From NCBI GenBank assembly GCA_963732375.1, contig CAVSZE010000002.1, forward strand, positions 434,001 through 498,000: 64,000 nt of DNA, written 5' to 3'. Source of the stretch: RPQJ01 sp963732375 (GTDB lineage Bacteria; Pseudomonadota; Gammaproteobacteria; Steroidobacterales; Steroidobacteraceae). A program made the translations under genes and the position numbers. Numbering within the stretch: the stretch's first letter is position 1; the number at the start of each line of letters is the position of its first letter. The notes under the pieces are model-generated. The model did not search any database. It saw only the letters and a program-made list of their open reading frames with translations, and was not told where the DNA came from. This document shows positions 53,123 through 61,204 of this stretch, piece after piece.

Positions 53123-53679
53123 GATTTTGGACATCGGCGAATGTCTGCTTTTTACCTGAATGGGCAGGGCGGGCCAACACGATTCGGTGACAGAGCATTG
53201 GGATAAGGAGGCCGTCATTTCATGGATCGGCAGGGCACCCTCAACCGCCAGTTACTGGGCTGATGGAGGGCACTGCGCGGTTCCAGTAATCCGGCTCCGA
53301 AGAGCCAAGTCCATCGGATCCCCCGGTAAGCGATAGTGTCATGAACCGCCCTTGCCCCCGCCGGCACCGTGCGGTGCTTCAATATCCATAGTAAGCGACT
53401 ATGTTTTCAGCGCACATTAGGCGCGATCAGTGATCGCGCGAACAGGCCACCGCCTGCGTCCGCCTGAAGTCAGACCGCTGGCTGGAGCACCAGGAAGGTC
53501 CGGGCAGGTTCGCCCGCGAACCGCATTGTAATGTTCCTGACAACCACCGGAGCAAACCACCGGAGCATTCGATTACGATCGGATCGCGCACACCGGTTCC
53601 CATCCACACTTGAAGAGTCGGCGCATTGACCCTGCAACAGCGGCATGGTCTAGTCGAACGTCGATTCCCGGATGGCCCA
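53123..53679. other. Gene-free, hairpin-rich spacer
   Basis: Three closely spaced hairpins stand out: GCACCG-TG-CGGTGC (53364-53377), CATAGT-AAGCG-ACTATG followed by TTTT (53387-53407), and GCGCGATCA-G-TGATCGCGC (53421-53439). TAAGCGA occurs twice nearby. Tandem CCACCGGAGCA units lie near 53547-53570. No protein-coding gene is credible. Confidence 0.55.
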
Positions 53680-54357
53680 ATGCATTCCAGAGTGCGAACC
53701 CGACTGATGGCTGCCTCCGTGCTGCTGCTGACGCTCGGTGTCAGCCGCGCGGACGTGCCGACCGCTGAGCAGGACTGCAGGAACCGGAACGCGGCACGTT
53801 GCGAGGCCGCCGGCGTTGAATTCGTGATCGATGGACCGTGCCCGGCCACGGCGCGGACGATCCGTCCCCCGGGGCTCGAGAACTGCGACACCGTCGCTGC
53901 ACACGTCACGCAAGAACCGGCCCCCTCGCCAGCGGGCAATCCTGCGACGAAACCCACGACGATTCCACGTGACGACCTGGCGAGATGGGGCAGGGTCGAA
54001 CGTTGGCTGCTGCCGGCATTGGTGTTGCTTGGCGGCGTACTGGTCTTCGGCGTTGCCGCTCTCGCGTTCCGCCGCCTGTACAGGAATCGCACAGCCGGTG
54101 ATTCAGCCCGCAGCGCGGGCCGCTCGGTCATTCGGCTCGTCGCCGCGGCGACGATCGCCGTACTCGTTGCCTGGCAGGCCGCGGGCGCGGTCTTCAATCG
54201 CATCTTCGCAAGCTACGACAATCACGACACCGCAGCCCCGTTGCTGATTGCGGCTCCCGTGGCGTTCGCGGTTTTTGTCCTGATGTTGCCGGCCGTATTT
54301 GCAGCAAGCACTTGGATTCTGCGCCTGCTGGGCAAGGCGTCCCGAACGACCCCTTGA
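53680..54357 (+). CDS. Exported membrane protein, unknown function
   Basis: About 225 residues. The N-terminus MHSRVRTRLMAASVLLLTLGVSRA is a signal peptide, followed by a Cys-containing mature region (EQDCRNRNAARCEAAGVEFVIDGPCPATARTIRPPGLENCD) that may be disulfide-bonded. A Pro/Thr linker and three hydrophobic helices follow (LLPALVLLGGVLVFGVAALAF; VIRLVAAATIAVLVAWQAAGAVF; LLIAAPVAFAVFVLMLPAVFAA). No family is recognised. The CAP-domain gene starts 47 bases downstream, so co-expression is likely. Confidence 0.6.
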   Translation: MHSRVRTRLMAASVLLLTLGVSRADVPTAEQDCRNRNAARCEAAGVEFVIDGPCPATARTIRPPGLENCDTVAAHVTQEPAPSPAGNPATKPTTIPRDDLARWGRVERWLLPALVLLGGVLVFGVAALAFRRLYRNRTAGDSARSAGRSVIRLVAAATIAVLVAWQAAGAVFNRIFASYDNHDTAAPLLIAAPVAFAVFVLMLPAVFAASTWILRLLGKASRTTP

Positions 54358-54404
54358 GCGGAGCAGGGCGACGCACACTCAAAGCCGCACAGAGACAAAT
54401 ACTG

Positions 54405-54947
54405 ATGAGCCTCACGCGTCTGCTGGCTGTCGCCCTTGCCTTGTTCTCGACTTCGGCTCGGACCGATCCCGTCGACGCGGCTGCGATGCTTGCTGCACAA
54501 AACCAGTGGCGCAGCGAAGTCGCCGTCGCGAAGCTTCGATGGTCGGACACGTTGCAGCAACGGGCCGAGAAGTGGGCCTCGGAACTGAAACGCGGAAACG
54601 ACTGCAAGATGAAGCACAGTGGACCCGCCGAGAACCTGTTTTGGGCCAGCCCAATGAACACTGCGAAAGCCAAAGACGGCGACGGCAACTGGATCTGGCA
54701 GAACAGCCTGCAAACCATTACCGAAGCCGATGTAGCAAACGATTGGGCCAGTGAAAGGCAGTGGTACGACTATGCAAGCAACACCTGCGGTGCCCCGACC
54801 GGCAAGAGCTGCGGCCACTACACGCAGATGGTCTGGCGCGACAGCCAGGAAGTCGGTTGCGCCAGAGCTGTCTGTGACGACTTTTCCCAGGTCTGGGTCT
54901 GCAATTACCAACCCGCCGGCAATGTCCAGGGTCAAAAGCCGTATTGA
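54405..54947 (+). CDS. Secreted CAP-domain (SCP/PR-1-like) protein
   Basis: The 180 residues begin with a signal peptide (MSLTRLLAVALALFSTSART). A CAP domain follows with the two signatures GHYTQMVWRDSQEVGCA and WVCNYQPAGNVQGQKPY, plus LRWSDTLQQRAEKWASEL and a His in CKMKHSGPAENLF that usually ligates the metal. Paired cysteines suit export. CAP proteins of eukaryotes bind sterols or act as toxins; bacterial members are little studied. ATG 54405 is chosen for the signal peptide; an in-frame GTG or ATG further upstream overlaps the previous gene. Confidence 0.88.
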   Translation: MSLTRLLAVALALFSTSARTDPVDAAAMLAAQNQWRSEVAVAKLRWSDTLQQRAEKWASELKRGNDCKMKHSGPAENLFWASPMNTAKAKDGDGNWIWQNSLQTITEADVANDWASERQWYDYASNTCGAPTGKSCGHYTQMVWRDSQEVGCARAVCDDFSQVWVCNYQPAGNVQGQKPY

Positions 54948-55487
54948 TTGACGGAGATTGATCCCGCTCCGGCTGGCGTATCTATTACCGGACTCCGCTC
55001 GCTTCACCGGGAAGATGAACGGCTTCCCTGCCAGACGACCTCGGTCAAACCTGTGGGATACGAATTGGTAATGAGGTCGCAAGCGGTAGCTGGCAGAACA
55101 GCGAGGATGGACTTACCGCGTTACTGAGTGAATGCTCGTGACAGCATTGGTCCAGGGTACTGGCGGCTCCCCGTTCGGCGCGCGGTCCGGAGAAAGCGTC
55201 CGGTCGCGATCGCACCAAGCCGTTGAACCGGATCGGCCCTCCACATTTTAGGTCAGGTCTTCACCCGCTGCGCTGTACCCATGCAGGCATCGGCGGCCGG
55301 GCCCCGAGCGGTCCAACCGTGCTGCAGTCCCGGGAGCGCACTGTAAGCGGCACGCAACCCGGGCTAGAGCGGGTCAACCGAAGCCGGGATACAGCGTTAT
55401 CAGAGGTATCAGTCCGCGCCGCGGAAACTTAGGTTGAGTCGGGCGTCAAGTCGGGTGAGGTTCAAACTGAACCAAGGAGCACAGAGG
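54948..55487. other. Spacer between CAP protein and Pro/Gln-rich lipoprotein
   Basis: I find no gene with convincing features in these 540 bases. The ribosome-binding site AAGGAG (55474-55479) belongs to the next gene. Confidence 0.4.
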
Positions 55488-56723
55488 ATGACCAGCGTCA
55501 TGCGAGGAAGTCGACCTGCCGCAACCGTGTCACCGGGCGGGCGGAGACGGGCTCGTGTCCTGGGTGTTGGGCTGATCCTTGCGGTCGGCCTGTCCGGGTG
55601 CGTCGAAATGCCGCCGGGGCAGGCATATGAGCCGCAGGTCAGCGTCGGAGTGGGCTTTTACCAGGCGACGTACCCGAACATGGTCCCGGTGCCGGGGTAT
55701 CCCGTCTATTACTCCCCCTACGGCAACGCGAACTATTTCTTTTACGACGGGTTGTTCTGGCTGTACCAGGGCGACCGCTGGCATTCGAGCGGCTGGTACA
55801 ACGGGCCGTGGAACGGGGTCGCGCCGAACTATGTCCCGTACTACGTGCTGCAGGTACCGGTGCGCTATTACCGCGCGCCGCCCCCGTACTTTCATGGCTG
55901 GCGTCCGGACGAGTCGCCGCACTGGGGCGAGCACTGGGGTCGCGACTGGCAGGACCACCACCGGGATTGGAACAAGCGCAGTCAACAGTCCCCGGCGCCG
56001 GCACCGTTACCCAGGTATCAGGGCGCGTATTCAGGCGATCGTTATCCGCGCGACGGCGACCAGCAGAACGCGATCCGGGATCAGAATTATCATTACGAAC
56101 CGCGGGACGAGATGACGCGGTCACACTATCCGCCGGCCGCGCGACCGACCCACCAGCAGCCACCGCAGCAGCCCCAGGTGCAGCCGCGTCCGGTGCCGGC
56201 CGCGCCCGGGTGGCAGCAGCCGCAGCAGCATCCGGACCGGCAGCAAACTCAACCGGAGCAGCGTCAGCCCCAGTACCAGCAGCAGCACGAGGACCGTCCG
56301 ACGCCGCCGCAGCAGGAGCAGCGACCGCCGCAGTATCCGCCGCCGCATGAGCAGCGCGAGAGGCAGCAGCAGTATCCGCCGGACTCGGCGCCGCAGCCAC
56401 CGCGGCCGCAGGAGTCGCAGCAAGAAGAACGCTCGATCCAGTCGCAAGTGCACCGGCCGCCGTCGACGACCCCGTCGCAGTCGCAACCGGTGCCCGGTTA
56501 CCGGCAGCCGACGCCGATTACCCCGCCGCAGACACAGCCAGGCCAGCAGCAGCGCCGCGACTCGCCGCCGCCAGCGTCGGACCAGCGGCCGCACCCGTCA
56601 CCGCAAAACCCGCAGGCAACCTCGCCGCCGAACGAGTCATCATCGCCGCCGGCCCAGGATCAGGCGAAGAAGAAGTCGCCGCCTCCGCCCGACAACAGCA
56701 GCGACCGAGAAGACAACAGGTGA
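55488..56723 (+). CDS. Lipoprotein with long Pro/Gln-rich low-complexity tail
   Basis: The 411 residues carry a twin-Arg-rich basic N-terminus (SPGGRRRARVLGVGLILAVGLSGC) with lipobox LSGC. An aromatic-rich domain follows (about 50-170: GYPVYYSPYGNANYFFYDGLFWLYQGDRWHSSGWYNGPW and HGWRPDESPHWGEHWGRDWQDHH), then about 230 residues dominated by Pro, Gln, Arg and Ser with no predictable fold. AAGGAG eight bases upstream supports ATG 55488. The aromatic part resembles YXWGXW-type cell-envelope lipoproteins. The tail probably spans or binds the cell wall. Confidence 0.78.
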   Translation: MTSVMRGSRPAATVSPGGRRRARVLGVGLILAVGLSGCVEMPPGQAYEPQVSVGVGFYQATYPNMVPVPGYPVYYSPYGNANYFFYDGLFWLYQGDRWHSSGWYNGPWNGVAPNYVPYYVLQVPVRYYRAPPPYFHGWRPDESPHWGEHWGRDWQDHHRDWNKRSQQSPAPAPLPRYQGAYSGDRYPRDGDQQNAIRDQNYHYEPRDEMTRSHYPPAARPTHQQPPQQPQVQPRPVPAAPGWQQPQQHPDRQQTQPEQRQPQYQQQHEDRPTPPQQEQRPPQYPPPHEQRERQQQYPPDSAPQPPRPQESQQEERSIQSQVHRPPSTTPSQSQPVPGYRQPTPITPPQTQPGQQQRRDSPPPASDQRPHPSPQNPQATSPPNESSSPPAQDQAKKKSPPPPDNSSDREDNR

Positions 56724-57057
56724 TGAGCCGGGACAAGACGCCCGGACGGCTCTCATGAAAGGGCCTTGAGAGTCAGTCAGGCGAGGGGAAACCCATTTCC
56801 GGTCTTCGGCTCGGTGGCGCCGACGGTTGAGCCTCACCGACGGCTTGGCTTTGTCTTCTGACTCTCCCCGGGTGACGACAAGGCTGAACGATTCACTGCC
56901 GATTGCGGCAGTGTCACGACTGGCTTGCCCCAAGAACGTATGGCCGACTTGTTCACCAGCCCCAATGCGCAGTGCCATGTGCAAAGAGTTCAATACACTG
57001 ATTCCGGCCCCGTTCGTTTGCCGCTTCGATCGCGGGACCTGGGCCGAAGTACGAAAG
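56724..57057. other. Spacer between convergent lipoprotein and cupin genes
   Basis: These 334 bases contain no credible gene. A short GGGCGTC/GACGCCC-like complementarity after the stop may act as a terminator, but there is no T run. Confidence 0.35.
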
Positions 57058-57516
57058 CTAGTACGGCGTTCCGTCCTTGTGGACAAAGCCGCCACCGTCC
57101 GAATCCGCCTTGAACGCCATATCGATGTCGGAATACTCCCCGTGATCCGCGTCACTGCGTGAACCCACCACCAGGAAACGCGCAACCTGGCCGGTGCGGT
57201 TCTGCAGGCAGTGCCCGTTCTTCACCCCCGCCTTGAATCCCGCGCAGTCGCCGGCCCGGACGATCTCCTCGCCCTCATCCGTGACCAGCACCAGCTCACC
57301 CGAGAGTACGTAAACGAACTCGTCCTCGTGAGAGTGCCAGTGACGCTGGCTTGACCACGTCCCCGGCGGCAGCCACACGAGGTTCACACCGAACTGGGTC
57401 AGGCCCGCAGCAACGCCAAGCTGCAACCAACGGCGCTCCCGGCACGGCACATCATGAGGCGGCGGATACCGCGTTCCCGATCCCGCCGGCGCCGCTTTCT
57501 TGTTGATCTTCGCCAT
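57058..57516 (-). CDS. Cupin-domain protein
   Basis: A single-domain cupin of 152 residues: motif 1 is HWHSHEDEFVYVLSGELVLV (G-x5-H-x-H-x3-4-E-like), motif 2 is GDCAGFKAGVKNGHCLQN. The two His, a Glu and the later His should bind a divalent metal. The basic N-terminus is short and there is no signal peptide. The family includes dioxygenases, isomerases and binding proteins; no substrate can be inferred. Confidence 0.82.
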   Translation of the reverse strand: MAKINKKAAPAGSGTRYPPPHDVPCRERRWLQLGVAAGLTQFGVNLVWLPPGTWSSQRHWHSHEDEFVYVLSGELVLVTDEGEEIVRAGDCAGFKAGVKNGHCLQNRTGQVARFLVVGSRSDADHGEYSDIDMAFKADSDGGGFVHKDGTPY

Positions 57517-57645
57517 ATCGACCTCCCTGATCGGGTTTCCAGATACCGATCGCCGTCAAGACCCGACGTTCCGGATGCTACGAGTGCGTCGCGCTCACGA
57601 CAATAAGCGAGTCCGCCACGACGCGAGACCGTTTGCCCCCCGCCC

Positions 57646-57918
57646 TCACGCCGAACGTCGTCCAGTGGAACGCGTGGCTGGAGGGCGCTGGGAGTACTTA
57701 TCGGCATAGCTATCAAGCAATGTCCGGATCATTCGCTGATACGGAACCTTCGACTGCGCGGCATGTGCCTTGAAGAAATCGACACTCTTCTTGCTGAGAG
57801 AAATGGTGACCTTGACGCCGTCTTGCCTCAAGACGAGCTGATCCGGAGGGGGCAGAAAGTCCTCCACGACCTCGACACGGCCGAGTGGCTCACTTGTGTA
57901 CTTTCGAGTGTGCTTCAT
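57646..57918 (-). CDS. BrnA-like/CopG-type antitoxin (second module)
   Basis: About 90 residues: MKHTRKYTSEPLGRVEVVEDFLPPPDQL, then a ribbon-helix-helix-like region (KVTISLSKKSVDFFKAHAAQSKVPYQRMIRTLLDSYAD) that would bind DNA. It starts 29 bases inside the BrnT-like gene. The longer open frame upstream is a shadow of that toxin gene. It differs from the first brnA in its N-terminus, so this is not a recent duplication. Confidence 0.82.
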   Translation of the reverse strand: MKHTRKYTSEPLGRVEVVEDFLPPPDQLVLRQDGVKVTISLSKKSVDFFKAHAAQSKVPYQRMIRTLLDSYADKYSQRPPATRSTGRRSA

Positions 57919-58177
57919 ACAGTTTCTTGCCTCTGCGCCAGTACCCGGCACCAATGATGCGGATGATATTTCCGCGATAGGTGAATCGAACCGTGAGAAT
58001 GCCATCGGCCACAAGGCCGAAACAGTAGAAGCGCGGCTCGGACCGGCTGTGCGCCACATCGCGGGCGATGACACGGCCGGAATCCAAAAAGGCTGCCTGC
58101 GCCTCGACGAACGACACACCGTGCTTTCGCTGGTTCTCCGCATCCTTGCCGGGGTCCCATTCAAAGCTCGCGTTCAT
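57890..58177 (-). CDS. brnT: BrnT-type toxin (second module)
   Basis: The 95 residues begin MNASFEWDPGKDAENQRKHGVSFVEAQAAFLD, typical BrnT, and end RIIGAGYWRRGKKLYEAHSK (usual motif: RIISARKATRRERKLYE). The RRGKKLYE end matches. The segment RVIARDVAHSRSEPRFYCFGLVADGILTVRFTYRGN is normal. A repeat-rich operator region lies upstream. Confidence 0.9.
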   Translation of the reverse strand: MNASFEWDPGKDAENQRKHGVSFVEAQAAFLDSGRVIARDVAHSRSEPRFYCFGLVADGILTVRFTYRGNIIRIIGAGYWRRGKKLYEAHSKVHK

Positions 58178-58197
58178 CGGTTCTTTTTAGCACAGAT

Positions 58198-58232
58198 ATG
58201 GCGATATTACCATATTACCGTATGGTCGCCAT
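58198..58232. promoter_or_regulatory. Operator region of the second BrnT module
   Basis: ATGGCGA (58198-58204) and TCGCCAT (58226-58232) form an inverted repeat around two tandem ATATTACC units (58204-58211 and 58212-58219). It lies 20-55 bases upstream of the toxin start, where the antitoxin would bind. Confidence 0.6.
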
Positions 58233-58482
58233 CCAGAACCGGCGCGTGCGCATACCAGTGAAGGACGGGCAGGGCGGACGCGTGCAGGTCAGCGCCGAAC
58301 TGCCGCTGCTGTATCCGCTCGGCCGCTCGAAGGACGTCCCCGAGATCCGCTACCCTGTAGCGGAGGAGGGCACGTCCACCGCGATTCGCAATCGCGCCGG
58401 CAGACTCGAAGACAAACCGTACCTGCAGAGCCTGCCCGTCTATCGCTACCGGCCCGCGCATCGCGACGCCCGACGTCGCTGA
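58222..58482 (+). CDS. Possible small protein divergent from the second BrnT module
   Basis: A frame of about 86 residues (MVAIQNRRVRIPVKDGQGGRVQVSAELPLLYPLG...). It starts inside the operator region and has no good ribosome-binding site or known family. It could be real because its composition is protein-like (alternating V, I and charged residues), but an opposite-strand frame of similar length exists. Weak call. Confidence 0.3.
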   Translation: MVAIQNRRVRIPVKDGQGGRVQVSAELPLLYPLGRSKDVPEIRYPVAEEGTSTAIRNRAGRLEDKPYLQSLPVYRYRPAHRDARRR

Positions 58483-58628
58483 CCCACCACAGGTCGGAAA
58501 CATAAATGGCCAGTTGTCCTCAAGAAGGACTCCCCCCTGAAAGCCACCGCGCCATGGCGCGGATCTAAAGCGCGCCGTCAGCCGGCGCGCGAGGCCGCAC
58601 GGCGGCCATCTGCCCGACCCATCTCCCC

Positions 58629-58913
58629 CTACTCACCCCTGAACATCCAGACCTTCGCGATGCCTTTCTCCGTGACCTCGAACACCATCGCCGCGTCGAT
58701 GGGTGCATCACCCACCCCGACGATGACCGGGTTCGGATCCGGCATGCGATAGACGACCACATCCTCCGTGTACTCGCGCACGAACCGCTCGAGATCGCGG
58801 GCGTTGTAGGCATCCAGCTGCCGCTGGACCACCGCTTCAGGATCGAATGCTTCGGTCATGCCCATGCTGAAGACGAGCGTGAAGCAGAGAATGCCAGCTT
58901 TGATGATACGCAT
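58629..58913 (-). CDS. Exported SnoaL/NTF2-like protein, apparently shortened
   Basis: The 94 residues have a signal peptide (MRIIKAGILCFTLVFSMGMTEA) and the NTF2-like start VVQRQLDAYNARDLERFVREYTEDVVVYRMPD. The end matches the usual last strands (PIDAAMVFEVTEKGIAKVWMFRGE). Between them about 45 residues normally present in this fold appear to be missing, so the cone-shaped domain would be incomplete. It may be a decayed gene although its frame is intact. Confidence 0.6.
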   Translation of the reverse strand: MRIIKAGILCFTLVFSMGMTEAFDPEAVVQRQLDAYNARDLERFVREYTEDVVVYRMPDPNPVIVGVGDAPIDAAMVFEVTEKGIAKVWMFRGE

Positions 58914-58961
58914 TGGGGTCTGTCGTGTGGCAATAGGGTGTTACGGCGGGCATGCATTGAA

Positions 58962-59694
58962 TCATCGGCGCTGTGAACCGACGTGCCGGCAGGACGCAAG
59001 GATCCGGCGGTTGCGTGCCTCGATGAAGGCTACTGCGCGCTGCCGATACGCGCTGTAGGCATCCATGTCTCCCGGGAGCGGCGACGTGGTGAATTCCTCG
59101 AACGGCGTGAAGAATCTCACCGCTGAGCAATCCTCGATGACCAGGTCCTGTAGCAGAAAGTGCGCCACGTAACCCCTGAAGTCCCCAACCAGCGCGAAGA
59201 AGTCCGCGTACCGCGCCAGCGTCTCACTCAATGGACTGCGTTCATCACGGTAGTACCACCGGATGCACTCCACGGTCAGACCAAACCGGTCCTTGATGAG
59301 GGGATGGCATCCGCGTGCAGCATTGATTGTCATCCTGCGACCGACCTGGTTGCCGGGAAATACCATCATGCCGCCGATCGTGTAGCTGATGCGGTGGAAC
59401 GTCTCCCGCTCCTCCGCCGGAATCTGGTTGATGATATGCGCGAGGCGCGGTGCCCGCGAGAACGTCGGAACAACCGAATCGCTCGACAGAAGAAACTCGC
59501 CCAATTCAGACCGGTGATGCAGATAAACGCGGGGTGGTGTCGTCGAGTTCCAAGACCACGCCGTTCGGCAGCGGTTTGCTCCAGAGCAGCTTGTGATACC
59601 TGCGAAGCGTTGGACTGTACGCGTCCGGATCCCGGCCCGGCGGTGTGTCGGACCGGAAGTCGAAGGTAACGTCGATATCTTTGCGTGCGTTCAT
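58962..59694 (-). pseudogene. Conserved hypothetical protein (possibly DUF6994-like), frameshifted
   Basis: Two minus-strand frames join into one protein of about 243 residues. ATG 59694 starts MNARKDIDVTFDFRSDTPPG and continues with DPDAYSPTLRRYHKLLWSKPLPNGVVLELDD, ending in the wrong frame near 59530. One inserted base there would give TTPR-VYLHHRSELGEFLL and continue through TIGGMMVFPGNQVGRRMTINAARG to the stop at 58962. The pattern recalls a family catalogued as DUF6994 (from memory, uncertain). Function unknown. The break is one missing base or an error. Confidence 0.65.
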
Positions 59695-59779
59695 GCCACA
59701 AACGGACCACAGAACCTGGCCAGTGCCTGCAAGTCGTGCGCTGTGTCGCCAGCGCCTGATCATCCCCAGCTACAACATC

Positions 59780-60001
59780 AACGCCTTCTGCCCCGGCGAC
59801 CAGTGCGTGAGTTCGAGCGCGACCTGACCGATCCCGACCCCCCTGAGCCAGTGTGCTGACTATGATCCAGATGCGACCGCGTACTGGCGCTCGCGGTCGT
59901 CGCGGCAATACGCCGATTCCGATCAGCTTACGCTACGTCCGCCGGACGAGAACGAGCCGGCGTATGATCGACTCGACGAGGCCGAGGCCGTGGCGGCCTG
60001 A
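59780..60001 (+). pseudogene. Possible remnant of a protein-coding gene
   Basis: Two out-of-frame segments have protein-like composition: VREFERDLTDPDPPEP (about 59799-59850), then after a frame change near 59851, ADYDPDATAYWRSRSSRQYAD...YDRLDEAEAVAA ending in TGA at 59999-60001. There is no start, no complete frame and no known family. A broken gene end is the simplest reading. Bases 59695-59779 and 60002-60117 show nothing beyond the corA ribosome-binding site. Confidence 0.3.
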
Positions 60002-60117
60002 CTCAACCCCGGACGCGCCTTCTCCACGTCTTGCCGGCGTACGACCTCTGGCGCCGGAAAAGCCCTTAGAATCGACGCATTGCCAGCCACGATGCAAGTA
60101 ACAACGAGGAGTGGGTC

Positions 60118-61137
60118 GTGGGAGACGCACGATTTTTTCACGTGGTGGCGGACGGCGGGCTCGAAGCATTGCCGTCGCTCGAAGCGGCGCTCGGCGCGCT
60201 CGCAGCGGACGGCTACGTCTGGCTCGACTATGTCGATCCGACGCGTGCCCAGCTCGATGCGCTCGTCGGCCCGCTCGGCATTCACTCGCTTTCGATCGAA
60301 GATTGTTTCGACGATCAGCAAGTACCCAAGATCGATCTGTTCCCCGACAACGTCTTCGTTCTCGTCAACACCTATCGATATGGCGAGCGGCGACTGGCAA
60401 CCGACGAGATGGACTTCTTTCTCGGGAAGAATTTCCTCGTCTCGGTCAGCGGCCGCTCAAACACGGACCCCGGGTTTCACGAACGGCTCGAAGAGCGGGT
60501 GCGCCAGAACCTGGACATCGTGCGCAAAGCGCCGGACTTCCTGTTGCACACGATCCTCGACTTTGCGGTCGACGGGAAATTCGGCGCGATCGAAGCGCTG
60601 GAGGACGACATCAACGCCGTCGAGGAGGCGATGCTCGCCGACGCGCCTGCGTTCAACCTTCAGGACCTGATGTACCTGCGACGGGCGCTGCTCGCGCTGC
60701 GCAAAGGGCTCTATCACGAACGTGAAGTCCTGATAAAGATCTGCAGGCGCGACTGTCCTTTCGTCTCGGAAGCAGCCGTCTATTACTTCCGTGATATCTA
60801 CGACCATCTCGCGAAATTCTTCGAGCTCATCGAAATTAACCGCGACATCGTCACCAGCCTGACCGAGATGTATCTTTCGCTGATCAACAACCAGATGGCC
60901 CGGGCGGCCAACCGCACGAACCGCACGGTGCGACGCCTGACGCTGATCACGACCATCTTCATGCCGCTGACGCTGATCGCCGGTGTCGGCGGCATGTCGG
61001 AATGGAGCATGATGACGGGCCCTCAGCACTGGCGCACAGCCTACCCAGCGTTGATCGCGGGGATGGCCGTGATCGGCTTGATCAACTTCTTCCTGCTACG
61101 CTGGATCGAGAGCCGCCACCCGGACCCGCTCGACTAA
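60118..61137 (+). CDS. corA: CorA-family divalent cation transporter with GMS in place of GMN
   Basis: The 339 residues have the CorA layout: an acidic cytoplasmic funnel, long helices (FELIEINRDIVTSLTEMYLSLINNQMARAANRTNRTVRRLTLITTIFMPLTLIAG) and two C-terminal membrane segments (about 272-291 and 312-330), ending in a basic/acidic tail. The selectivity motif after the first membrane helix is normally Y/F-G-M-N; here it reads GVGGMSEW (M292, S293). Mg, Co or Zn transport is expected, but the changed motif leaves the ion uncertain. The start is GTG 60118 with GAGGA upstream. Confidence 0.87.
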   Translation: MGDARFFHVVADGGLEALPSLEAALGALAADGYVWLDYVDPTRAQLDALVGPLGIHSLSIEDCFDDQQVPKIDLFPDNVFVLVNTYRYGERRLATDEMDFFLGKNFLVSVSGRSNTDPGFHERLEERVRQNLDIVRKAPDFLLHTILDFAVDGKFGAIEALEDDINAVEEAMLADAPAFNLQDLMYLRRALLALRKGLYHEREVLIKICRRDCPFVSEAAVYYFRDIYDHLAKFFELIEINRDIVTSLTEMYLSLINNQMARAANRTNRTVRRLTLITTIFMPLTLIAGVGGMSEWSMMTGPQHWRTAYPALIAGMAVIGLINFFLLRWIESRHPDPLD

Positions 61138-61204
61138 GGACGCCCGTGAACCCCTCACCACTCGGGGAAGGGAGTGCCACGAGAAGGGAACCAAGGAGGC
61201 TCAT

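Noticed and set aside
55223..55432. Plus-strand frame of about 69 codons before the Pro/Gln-rich lipoprotein
   Set aside because: No ribosome-binding site and no recognisable sequence; composition looks like spacer DNA.
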